Below, piece after piece: positions 11,383 to 21,679 of a DNA stretch of 64,000 bases. A program made the position numbers and the translations under genes. This stretch comes from Gigaspora margarita (lineage: Eukaryota; Glomeromycota; Glomeromycetes; Diversisporales; Gigasporaceae), in NCBI GenBank assembly GCA_009809945.1, contig WTPW01002207.1, positions 1 through 64,000 on the forward strand. The letters run 5' to 3'. Each line of letters begins with the position of its first letter. The stretch's first letter is position 1. The notes beneath the pieces are model-generated. The model worked only from the letters and a program-made list of their open reading frames with translations, had not been told where the DNA came from and searched no databases.

Positions 11383-11519
11383 CTTACTATGATCGAACTA
11401 CAAAATAACTTGGTTATTTGGCAATGTGAGTCTATTTTTGCCAAATAACTTTGTTATTTGACAAAAATAGACTCACACTGCCATATAACCAAGTTGTTTT
11501 GCAGTCCGATCATAGTAAA
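11383..11519. repeat. Long hairpin, about 137 bp
   Basis: A nearly perfect palindrome: TTACTATGATCG and an AATAACTTGGTTAT segment on the left pair with ATAACCAAGTTGTT and CGATCATAGTAA on the right, with the loop near 11450. Just downstream (11531-11650) a weaker pair uses TTATTGGATG and CATCCAATAA. It is probably one or two inserted foldback elements. Confidence 0.7.
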
Positions 11520-11809
11520 GCTATCAGATAACACTATTATTGGATGTTACACACCAATAACTTATTTATTTGACTTACAGCCAGATAATGGAGTTATTTT
11601 TCAAATAACTCCTGTTATTGGATGCAAAACATCCAATAACTATATATTATTCAGTCAAGCGACTTCGTTATTGTGATTAAAAAAAAGATGCTCAGAGACC
11701 ATCTTTTTTTATTACAGAGTTGCATTGATTGGCTAAAATTTAATATATGCATATCACAAATAAACTTGGGTAAAATTACCATAAGGCTTCAATTAATAGT
11801 AGTACTTGT

Positions 11810-12056
11810 TATAGATGCTTGATGAAATTATTTTTGAATTGATGAATAATTTCGTCATTTTGTGATTGTGCCAAAAATTTCATATAAACCAAAAAAATTT
11901 TCTATAAACTTAGACAGCATACTCCTTAGAATAATATTCTAATTCAAAATTAATTTCATCACTAATAATTATAGATCAAAATAATTTTGTCAAGAGTTTC
12001 ATCATTTCGTCAGGTTTAATTTCATCTACTTAAATCAATTTCGTCAAGCATCACTA
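11810..12056. mobile_element. GACGAAA-type MITE, 247 bp, 8-bp target duplication
   Basis: Starts TATAGATGCTTGATGAAAT and ends ATTTCGTCAAGCATCACTA, flanked by GTACTTGT on both sides (11802-11809 and 12057-12064). An 8-bp duplication with A/T-rich ends fits a hAT-like family. Same family as 49568-49680 and the partial copies at 1-103 and 42328. Inserted in the transposase relic. Confidence 0.85.
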
Positions 12057-12975
12057 GTACTTGTGCATGACCTCTATAACTAGCAAATCACATTAAGAGG
12101 GATACTTAAAAGCACCCTAAGCCAAATTTGAAAATTTGAATTAGTTGGCTAAGTCGACTACAATTATTAAAAAAATATTTGTTACATAATGTTAATAAGT
12201 ATATATAGTTTTGTAAGATAACCTTATTAATGAAGTAGAATTATTGCATTGCTATCTAAAATGAAATTATAAAAAAGAATTAGTTGTAGATAAAAAGGTA
12301 CAATCGATCATGTAGATTGTATTAATCATTGTTTGTTGTTTGCTTTTGGTAAATATAAATCTTAGCATTTTCACGATGTTCAGAATGTGATAAGTTCTTT
12401 AACATATTTGAAGATCTAATAAGTAAGCTAGATAACTCGTACCGTGCAAAGATTACAGAATATCAGGAACAACTAATATGTTATTTGGCCCATTAAACTC
12501 GTAAAACATACCTAAGCGCAAATTTAACTCCACCTTATGTGAGCTTGATGAGCTTGATGAACTTGATAAACTTGATAGCAACAGGCAATTATTGTAGATG
12601 ACTATAAGATACGAATTTTACTTGCAACAGCCTGAGAAACAAAAAGTCAGTTTTTTAGAAAATGGGAATAGACACTCCATACAACCTTGGTGTTTCAAAA
12701 AGACAAAGGAATAGCAATAATTTAGATATTCATACTTATGATCATTGGAGCACTGATACCAAACAGGATGCTTAGTTCACAGTATCCTGTTTTGAAGCAG
12801 TATTTATGACAATAGATCCTAGGCTGAATTGGATTAAAATTATCTCAGATAATGGAGGACACTATCATAACTCAGAATTAATGTCAATAATTAGTCATTG
12901 GCATAATTGGTACAATATAGAAGTATATAGGTAGATTTTTCTCGAGCCCGGAGAAGTCAAAACCACAGTTGATTC

Positions 12976-13155
12976 AGGACCCCGAAATATACATAGATAG
13001 GTCAGGTTAATTATAGGGTTACTAAAAAAGGAAAAATCTGCAGAAAAAACTTCAAAAATAAGCAAAAAATTACTATAAATGGAAAGGATCTGTATAAAAA
13101 ACCTCAAAAATAAGCAAACTCATACCTGACCTATCTATGTATATTTCGGGGTTCT
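12976..13155. mobile_element. ACCCCGAAAT MITE, 180 bp, 8-bp target duplication
   Basis: ACCCCGAAATATACATAGAT at the left and its complement at the right form arms of about 30 bp. GTTGATTC flanks both sides (12968-12975 and 13156-13163). Across the insertion the host sequence reads ...TTVDS then HHA..., which confirms that it landed in the transposase-like coding block. hAT-like by duplication length. Confidence 0.9.
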
Positions 13156-13311
13156 GTTGATTCTCACCATGCAACTGCAAGTAGATTTAATATCCACTAG
13201 TCAAATTAAAAAAAAATAAATAAAAAAAATTTAAAAAAAGTAAAATAGGCATTTTGAATATCATTCATCATTCAATATATTATTTGAATATATATGATTC
13301 CATGGATAGAA

Positions 13312-13759
13312 TTGGTTTGGTCAGTCATTTTCGGTCAACCATTGTCGCAGCTGATGCTGAAAATGGCTGATGCTGAAATCTGGGGTCGCAATTTGAAAAT
13401 ATATGCCCTGCTAAAATCCACATATACTCTTTAATAATCAATTCTAACCCTAAACCCTACCCCAACTCTAAAAAAAAATTGTCAAAATTACCCCAAAAAT
13501 TTTTTAAAAAATTTGTATCAAAATAGGTCGAAATTTCAGCATCAGCCGTTTTCAGCATCAGCTACAACAACCATTTTATGACTATTAGCTGTATCTTGTG
13601 ATCCAGTAGTCCAAATCAGATAATTTTGGTACCATTTGATTCATCTAATGAGACGAATTGAATGGTACCAAAATCATCTGATTTTGGACCACTGGATCAC
13701 AAGACAAGATATGGCTAACGGTCATAAAACAGTTGACTGAAAATGACTAACTGAATACC
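13312..13759. mobile_element. Inverted-repeat element interrupted by a second one
   Basis: With 13344-13567 set aside, the outer arms pair over about 90 bp. The left arm is GTCAGTCATTTTCGGTCAAC, then GACTATTAGCTGTATCTTGT and TTTTGGTACCATT. The right arm holds AATGGTACCAAAA and GTTGACTGAAAATGAC. The arms have diverged about equally, so the outer element predates the inner insertion. Ends are approximate. Confidence 0.75.
13344..13567. mobile_element. GCTGATGCTGAAA MITE, 224 bp, nested, 8-bp target duplication
   Basis: Each arm carries GCTGATGCTGAAA twice, pairing with TTTCAGCATCAGC at the other end. CAACCATT flanks both sides (13336-13343 and 13568-13575). The interior contains a CTAAAATCCACATATACTCT-like stretch also seen at 5090, 19980 and 48770, and a CCCTAAACCC run. 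Related to 48710-48882. Confidence 0.88.
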
Positions 13760-14382
13760 CATCCCTATCTGTGGACATGCTATCCACACAATTATACAAA
13801 GCTCAATGATAAAGTGAATAATAAATATCATTCAAAATATGCCATCTAATACAGTGTCTGAATTTTGCTTCCTTTTGTATTCTACTAATAAACAATATTA
13901 ATTTTAGATTGCGCATGCAATTAAAAGATATATTAGAATTGGATGTGATCTTACTGAAGGAACAAATATCAAAGAAGTGATTCAAAATCTAAGTAGAACA
14001 TTTGTAGCATGTATAGAACCAAATCGTAATCAAAACAACATAGAACCAAATCATAATCAAAGCAACATAGAACCAAATTCAGAATTAATGAAGTAATTAC
14101 TTTATTATTAAAATTAATATAACAATGTCTATTATTAATATTGATATAATATATAGTAAAACCTGCATATGATAATCGTACAGGTTCTTACCAACCATGT
14201 CAAAATTAATTATGATCCACTACCAACACTATTAATCATAGTTATAATCGATTATTAAAAATGCACTTTACCTAACTAAAATTTTTATTTAATATTCTTA
14301 ATTAACATATGTCTTCATTCCTATTTTTGTTAATATATATGCTGTATTTGTTATCTTTACAATATAATTAGCCAGAACCTAG

Positions 14383-15830
14383 AAACTAATACTGCCAAAA
14401 AATCCAAAACTATATCTGGTATTTCCAAATAGTTTGAGTGGTTCTAGTCTATAACAGGCAAATTCGCAGGATATATTTGTGCCTGTTCCCTTTCTAATAT
14501 AGGTGCATGGAACAACTTTCAACCTGCGCAGATTGCTCCATTCTGTAAAAGACTATCTCTAATATTTTCTGAGCCATCTACACCAAAAACTGCATGGACA
14601 ATGCCAACTCCAAAATTACTGTCAAGCAAAAAAACTACCAAAGAATTATTATCAAATAACATAATAATAATAACTATATATTGTTGCAGTTTATACTAAT
14701 CTCCACAATTGATCTTGTATAGTTAATGATGAAATGGCTAAAATGTCAGATACTGCAAGAGGTAATAAAATATGTATAACATATGTATATGTTATTGTCC
14801 ATTTCGCGAATAATAACTAATTTATTTCCAGGTTTTTATTATACTTCTATACTATTTTTTTAAAGTAAAGTTGCATATTTCATAAAGTTTAGCTTACTAC
14901 AAATCACAAATCATCTTTCATTTTTTCTCTATTGTCTCTCTTTCTTTTTTTTTTTTTTTTTAGCCAGCAACTTTTTGTTTGTAACTAATAGTTTAAAAAT
15001 TTCATATGTATTAAAAAATAAAAAAAAAGATTATAATCAAAAAGAATTATAAAAATTCTGGATCAGCCTGAATCTGAAATCTGGGCAATAATTGAGAAAA
15101 AATAGTATAGAAGTATAAATAAGAACCGGGGAATAAATGCGCATACATACCATCTAGCAGTAGCAAAAATGGCACTAGCTATATTATGACAACCACCTAA
15201 CCAAATCTGACCGAAATTGGTTGATTTTAAAAATAAACCAATTTTGGTTAAGTGGTTGCGTAATATAGCTAGTGCTATTTTTGCTAAAACCCAGTGGATT
15301 GTATATGTACCATCTATAGTTTCATACATATTTCTCTAATATATATTTTACAATTATCTAAATAAAAGATATAAGGTATGTAATAATATATATACGAATA
15401 TGTATTGTATTATATATATTATGATATAATTTTTAAAAACTACTGGCAAATTGCTATTTCTATAGTGTTGATCAAGAGTTTCCTTTTAATGCAGGCTGGG
15501 CTCTAAAAGAGAGTATGAAGCTTGGTAATAAAGGTGCAAGAAACACATTACAAAAAAAGTATTACAATACTTGCAGGGTTATTTTCTGATAGGTAACTTA
15601 AAAGCTACAGCTCAGTACTCTCCTGAGGATATGCATGCAGATCTTGAAAACTTGGCAAAGCACAGTGAGCTTTCATTTGAGAAAATTCCAACAGTAAAAA
15701 CTATTAAGGGTTGGATCAGAAGATATAGTGCAAGCTTCAAAAAAGAAGCATCAGAATGAGCACTTACAGAAGCTAACAACAACGAGCATATTTCAATATA
15801 TAATAAGGGTAACAAGCGTCAAAAATTTAG
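14383..15830 (+). pseudogene. Relic of a second repeated protein family
   Basis: Coding-like blocks at about 14383-14610 (ITGKFAGYICA, NIGAWNNFQPAQI, SLIFSEPS) and 15470-15760 (EFPFNAGWALKESMKLGNKG, GYFLIGNLKATAQYSPEDMH, TIKGWIRRYSASFKKEA). They resemble the C-terminal part of another multicopy Rhizophagus-type protein whose function I do not know. The blocks are in different frames and separated by unrelated sequence, so it is a relic, though 15571-15759 remains an open stretch of 62 codons. Confidence 0.5.
15161..15286. repeat. Inverted repeat, about 125 bp
   Basis: TAGCAAAAATGGCACTAGCT pairs with AGCTAGTGCTATTTTTGCTA, and the pairing extends inward through TGACAACCACCTAACCAAA. Probably a foldback insertion within the relic 14383-15830. 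Confidence 0.75.
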
Positions 15831-16123
15831 TTAGAATATAATAAAATATGAAATTTATTATATATAACTATTATAAAATCTTTCTTTCCTCTATATAAAA
15901 CTTTTCAAACTATAAAGAAATAACTAATTTTAAAGATATGGATAACATGGTTGAGATTTGACTTGTGTGCAGCAAATGTAGATTGTGTAATTTTTTATAG
16001 CCAATGGCTATCTTTTATTATAAAGATTTACATTTGTATTTTTGCTAATATAAGATTTGCGCTATAGTAAATCTATTCATTATATACAGATCAGCAATTA
16101 AACCTTTTTTTGCAATTTATATA

Positions 16124-17304
16124 CAGTCAACCCTCTATATAGTCACACAAAACCAATATAATCACTTTTGTAAGTTTACCAACCTTTTTACTATAATTTT
16201 CACCTCTATATAAGCACATTTGCATTATAATCACTATCACAATTTTTTATTTACTATCTATATAAAACTACCCTTACATAATCACATTATTATTATAATA
16301 TTTTGAATTAATTATTTTATTATTATAAATATTTTTGTAAGTTATTAATTATTATTTTTTAACAAGTAAAAATTTTTAAATTTGTTTTTTTTTTAATAAT
16401 CGTTTATCTTTTCTACATATAAAAGTTAAAATTATACTAAGTAAATCGATAAAAATGCTCTAAGTAACCTTGCTCAGAAGATAAAATTACATATATTCTG
16501 AAGTTTTCAAATAATTTAAATAATATTTTATTATTACACTATTACAATTTACGTTTAGGCGAAAAAAATTAAAAAAATTAAAAATTTTTTAACTTAATCG
16601 TAAATTATAAAAGTGCATTAATAAGATTTGAACCAAATTATCTCAAAATTTCAAAATATATGTAATTTTGTATCCTGAACAAGTTTACTTAGATCATTTT
16701 TATCGATTTACTTTAGATAATTTTAACTTTTATATGTAGCTACGATATACGATTATTTTAAAAAAAATTAAAAAATATTTTTTAAATAATCGTATATCGT
16801 AGCTACATGTAAAAGTTAAATTATCTAAAGTAAATCGATAAAAATGATCTAAGTAAAGTTGTTCAGAATACAAAATTATATGAATACTAAAATTTTAAGA
16901 TAATCTGGTTAAAATTTTATTAATACACTTTTATGATTTACGGTTAAGTTAAAAAATTTTAATTTTTTAATTTTTTTCGCCTAAGCGTAACTTGTAAAAG
17001 TGTAATAATAAAATGTTATTCAAATTATCTCAAAATTTTATAATATATGTAATTTTATCTCCTGAATAATGTTACTTAGAACATTATTATCGATTTACTT
17101 AGTAAGATTTTAACTTTTATATGTAGCAATTATAATCGATTATTTAAAAAATAAAAATTTTTATTTATTAAATAATCACAATTTTTTTTTTATATGCAAT
17201 TTTATTATAATTGTAACTATATAGAAATCCTCTATATTAGTCACATCTCTATATAATCACCACTTTTTGTATCCTGAGGGTGTGACTATATGGAGGTTTG
17301 ACTG
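16124..17304. mobile_element. pogo-like element, 1.18 kb, non-autonomous
   Basis: Starts CAGTCAACCCTCTATATAGT and ends with the complementary ACTATATGGAGGTTTGACTG, directly flanked by TA on both sides, as expected of pogo/Tc1-mariner. No transposase frame remains. The interior is a chain of palindromes: one centred near 16770 pairs more than 90 bp on each side, and a module with TTTACTT, ATCGATTTACTTAGTAA and TATGTAGC recurs. It ends exactly where homology to the kinase 3' flank begins. Confidence 0.85.
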
Positions 17305-17308
17305 TATT

Positions 17309-20220
17309 TATTATTCATAAAATATTAATTTTGCAAAAATATGTACAAGCACCAATATACCAATTCTTTTAATCATGTTATGCTAAGAAAATTTTCATTA
17401 TAAACGTTAAACTCTAATAAAATATAGATGAAAAAATCTGAATTCAAAGCTTTAAATGAATTATGTAAATTTGAGAACAGGATTACTTGCTAGAAGCTTT
17501 CCAATCAATTTAGGACCATCATTTTGTTTGGTCATTGTCTAATAGTTCATTATCACCAACTGAATATCTAACATAATTGATTATTATAAACATGATTAGT
17601 ATACCTAAAATAGGGAATATGTGTCATCTTAATACAATATATTCTCTTACCCGTAATTACATTACTATTTAATCTCATACTTTGTAAAGTCAAAGCTTTA
17701 CTAATCAATGGAGTTAATAGCCGGCTAGAGTAAAATGCTTGATCATTTATTTCAGTCGGTGAAATATTAGTACTTTTATTATCTGTAAATTTTATTTCTC
17801 CGTTATTTGCTTTATTACGAAGCATATAGAGCTCATCTTTCAAGTAATCAACTCTCTTCTCTGACTTATCAGGGTGTTTAAATTTTCTTTTTTCTGGATC
17901 TTGATGCCAACATCTTTCCATTAATTCAACTAATTCTTTTGGAGTGTTGGTTGGAATCTTTGGACGAAGACCATTAAGAATATCCAGAATAAGATATTCA
18001 TCATGTTTACGATCGGAAAATGGTCTACGGCCACTTATTACCTCCCAGGTAATCATACCAAAACTATAAATGTCTGAAGCTTGTGTAAACTTTCCTCCAT
18101 TTAACACCTCTGGTGCAACATACGGAATAACTCCATAGATTGAATTCTTATCTGATAATTCATTTACAGGTTTGCTTATTCCTAAATCCGCAATTGTTGC
18201 TTCAAGCTTCTGTCTAATAAGAATATTGCCACTATGAAGATCTTGATGAATGATTTTATTTTTGTGTATTGAAGTAATTCCAATTGAAATTTGCCATAAA
18301 AGGCGTAATCTTTCTGACCAAGATAAAATATTTAACCTTTTATTTAGAAAATTATGGAGGTCTCCATTCAGCGCAAATTCTATAACTATTATATAATTTT
18401 TTGTTTCAGGATGTTGTGTGATGCCAAGGTATTGTTGAAGAGCATCACTCTTGCCAATAGCTGTATCTTTTTTACAATTAAAAAAGTTTTTTAGCTAAAA
18501 TAACAAAAATAATAATAAGTTTTAAAGTTTATAATTTAACTAAATCAATTATTATATGAATATAATACATAAAGATAATTTATAGCAGACCTCATTTAAA
18601 AAATCAGAATCCATTTTTTCAGAATCATTAAGAATTTTAAGGACAACATTATAATGTCCTTGTCGAATGTATCTTTGCTTCTTATAACACCAACGAGTAA
18701 TAGGTCCATTAATCCATGTTGCTTTATATATTTTACTGAACCCTCCTTCAGCAAGGTATCCAATATTGGTAAATTGTTCATACGGAATAAATTCTAAATT
18801 TGATTTTCTGGCAAAGCTTGCATAAGAAAATTGTGTTAATTCGATAAAATCGTCTATTAATTTATTACCACTTAAAACTCGTGATGAGGCTTCATAACAA
18901 TTTTTACATTGCTTGGAAGTTTTATTATAAATAATTCTTTTAAAATTACATTTCTTGCATCTCTCGCTTTCTTTCATTTTTTTACGCCTAGAGATAAACG
19001 AATCTGGATGTTTAACCTCTATAACTGATTTTGCATCATATTGTTGTAAATCATTAATTTGCGCCTCACAATTTTGAGTAATTTCTGTATTGTAAATGGT
19101 ATGTAAACTTGTATTAGTTAGATCTTGAGCAAAGCATGTGGTCTGTTCTATTGATAGATTATGATTAGTTTGGTCCTCATCATTTTGAGTAATGCCTGCG
19201 GACAATTTTTTAATTGTTTTATTATAAACGTTTAGAAAGCTTGTATTAGTTTGAGTAAAATCTGTAGTAAATTCTGTAGACAATTCTATAATTTGATCTT
19301 GACTAAAACCTGTGGACCATTCTATGAATGGATTATAAACGTTTGGCAAACTTATAGTAGTTTGATCTTGAGCCAATTCCATAGACCATTCTGTAGGTAA
19401 ACTATTATTGGTTTGATCTTCATAAACTTGAGTAAAGTCAGTAGACCATTTTATGAATGGATTATTATAGATGTTTGGCGAATTTATATTTGTTTGATCT
19501 TGAAGAGTAAAGCCTATAGTCGATTCAGTAGGTAGATTATTATTGAGGTTTGGCGAAATTTCTTCATTATACATTATGCTGCTAATTAAAATGCGTTATT
19601 GGTAAAATTAAATTTATGATTTTTGATGGCTCGAATTTGGCTAATTTTATATAATTACGGAATTTTCGAATTCGGGTAGATCGTTTCCATATTTGAGTAC
19701 TACATGTTCGGAAATTCTATAGTAAACTTCTATGATACAAAGAGTAGGATTCTAGAATAACTATGCAGAATACTCGGAAAATTATATGATAACACATAGT
19801 ACATACAATATATCAGTGTAAAGTTGCGATCAATTTTTTGGAATTCCCAAATTTTTTGTCGGAAAACCCTTGTGTAATTAAAATTTGACCTAAACAGAAT
19901 TTGAAGATACTACCTTCCAATAGTTAATAACACTAATGCTAAAATTGACTGATGTGAAATTTGGAGTCTCGATAATATAAAAGCTCTACTAAAATTTGTA
20001 TATATTCTTTTATTATAAACTTTAATAAAAGAAATCGCTTTAAAAAATTTCTCTGCCCAATTTAACTTCAGAATCGGGCGAAAGTAAAAGAAATGCAAAG
20101 CTAAAATAATTCAATGTTCTCCTATGAATCTCCTACTGCGCTCTAGCAAACGTTTTTCTTGCAAATTTTTGGTACTATTAAAGCGTCATTTACCTAATTT
20201 AATAGTGAAGTACGACTCTA
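17309..20220. repeat. Segmental duplication, copy 2
   Basis: Collinear with 2280-5500: 3' flank, kinase gene and 5' flank. The upstream part (19575-19815) is also shared with 410-650. It lacks the 200-bp insertion found at 4708-4907. Confidence 0.8.
17539..19574 (-). CDS. Paralogous protein kinase, HQD variant of the catalytic loop
   Basis: A three-exon gene predicted to encode 618 residues: exons complement 18591-19574, 17651-18494 and 17539-17567. Splice sites match those of the 2539-4349 paralogue. The N-terminal repeat region is longer (about 200 residues, with units like YNNPFIKWSTDFTQ), followed by CKKC...CKNC and a kinase domain with AEGGFS, VVLK, DLG (431-433) and APE. The catalytic-loop HRD is HQD (411-413): the Arg is replaced but the catalytic Asp is kept. 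Kinases with a non-Arg residue here can still be active, since the Arg mainly helps respond to activation-loop phosphorylation, so this copy may be regulated differently; that is inference. The middle exon is fully open. A relic of a third copy lies at 265-650. Confidence 0.87.
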
Positions 20221-21539
20221 AAAAAATTTTTTAACAGCAATGTCATTGTTCTAAAAAATAAAAAAAAAAACAACAAGCTAAAGGACAATTTAAAAAATTT
20301 TAAAATAGATTCAAAATTCGGTAAAATTATACAAAACTAGCTAGTTCCTTGACGTACTAGATGTTAGATCCATTAAACTGAAGGTAAGATTTAAATGTTT
20401 TTAACAATTTACGATACATAATTATTTTTTTAATAATCGTTAACTATTATAATCACATAATATACAATATTTTATATAAATCAAGATATTTCCCTGTTTT
20501 CTCGAGTTTCATATTATCAGATCATTATTTGTGCTGAATTAGAAAAGTTTACTAAAAATACCCTACCTTCAAATCATCAAAAATCAGTATATTTTAAATT
20601 GTTGTTATTATTACGAAATTTACTACATTTCAAATGAGATTTATAAATATTTCAGTTATTTCATATTACATAATATTCATAAGTATTCAGATAAATAAAT
20701 CTGACAAATACTTAAAGTAACCTCATAACAATAAGTTAAGACACATATACGTATACATTTTGACCTAACAGCTAACGCTAAGATTTTACCAACCTCCCTC
20801 CCACCCTACATATCACTGATATCTGCATTTCCCTAAGGGTTTGAAATCCTTGGAAGCAAAAATGTATAAATATGTGCATGAACTAATAAAGAGAACAATT
20901 TTTTTTGCTTACCATAATAAATAAAATAAAAAGATGTATCACATAAATAATTTTCCATATAAAAACAGGTCTGGTGACTTTAATCTAGATGAAATCTGCT
21001 GTGGTATTACTTGAGTGCATCGTTGGGGTTTTCTAATCAAATCTATAACATATATTTGTAATAAAAAAACCAGTAGTGCAGATTTTGTGCATAGATCGGA
21101 AAATCCTGAAATTTAAGACTATTGTTCAAAAAAAAAAAAAAAAGATTAATCTCGCGTACATTTTTTTTTTAACAATTTATACATCAATGAAATTACGGGT
21201 TAAAATTTTTTAATTAAATACTACTGTCAACTAGTACTTTTTGTAATACATGTTTCAAACTAAAAAAATGAATTGACCTTTAAACTGTAAACCAATTGTT
21301 TAATGTATAAATTCCTGAAAAAAATCGATTTTAGTCCTCGTTAACGACCTGCCTGCCCTAATAGTTATTATTATAATTCCTAAATAGATTTGATTAATTA
21401 GTATATCGGAAGCCCCAGTCGTCCAAATTTGGAGTCCGGAACTTCAGCCTTAAATTCAAATCACCATATCATCCCAATACTGCATAAATCGACATCTTTT
21501 AAAGTTTAAGGCGCATCAACCATTGTTGGGTAATGATGA
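20221..21539. other. Gene-free stretch upstream of the BTB-TLDc gene
   Basis: AT-rich with A or T homopolymers (21127-21142). I found no exon, RNA gene or clear inverted-repeat element. Confidence 0.5.
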
Positions 21540-21546
21540 TATAAAA
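21540..21546 (+). promoter_or_regulatory. Possible TATA box of the BTB-TLDc gene
   Basis: TATAAAA about 134 bp upstream of the ATG at 21680. Position and sequence suit a TATA box, but such strings are common in AT-rich DNA. Confidence 0.3.
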
Positions 21547-21679
21547 CCCTATCTTGTGGAAAGAATTACCCGAGTTATTTTCCTTGATCGACTTAAATTT
21601 GAGTTTATGTAGTCTCTCCCTTGATCGTAAAAATATTTCGCTTTTTTTCGTGTCAAACTAAAATTACTTATTGTCAATA

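Larger units (their letters stand above)
10165..14095 (+). mobile_element. Degraded DDE-type transposase-like gene, broken by insertions
   Basis: Separate coding-like blocks occur in order on the plus strand: about 10165-10436, 10540-10990, 12280-12970, 13164-13200 and 13880-14095. Recognisable phrases include LKDQKE, NLGGLCITCNDYGYQPFEDL, DHVDCINHCLLFAFG, TYDHWSTDTKQDA, SDNGGHYHNSELMSI, EPGE..TTVDS and HAIKRYIRIGCDLTEGTNI. The order of an Asp-containing DYK segment, SDNG and EPGE would suit a DDE triad; this is inference. The family is multicopy in Rhizophagus-type genomes. It is heavily broken and contains at least five inserted miniature elements, so it looks old. No terminal repeats could be assigned. 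Confidence 0.6.

Noticed and set aside
11458-11676. 72-codon plus-strand frame
   Set aside because: It starts inside a palindrome and spans a second inverted repeat; the apparent protein is a by-product of the hairpins.
17568-18107. Separate short kinase gene beginning at MLNGGKF
   Set aside because: The frame is open upstream to the splice acceptor at 18495 and continues the kinase domain; the apparent start is an internal GTG.
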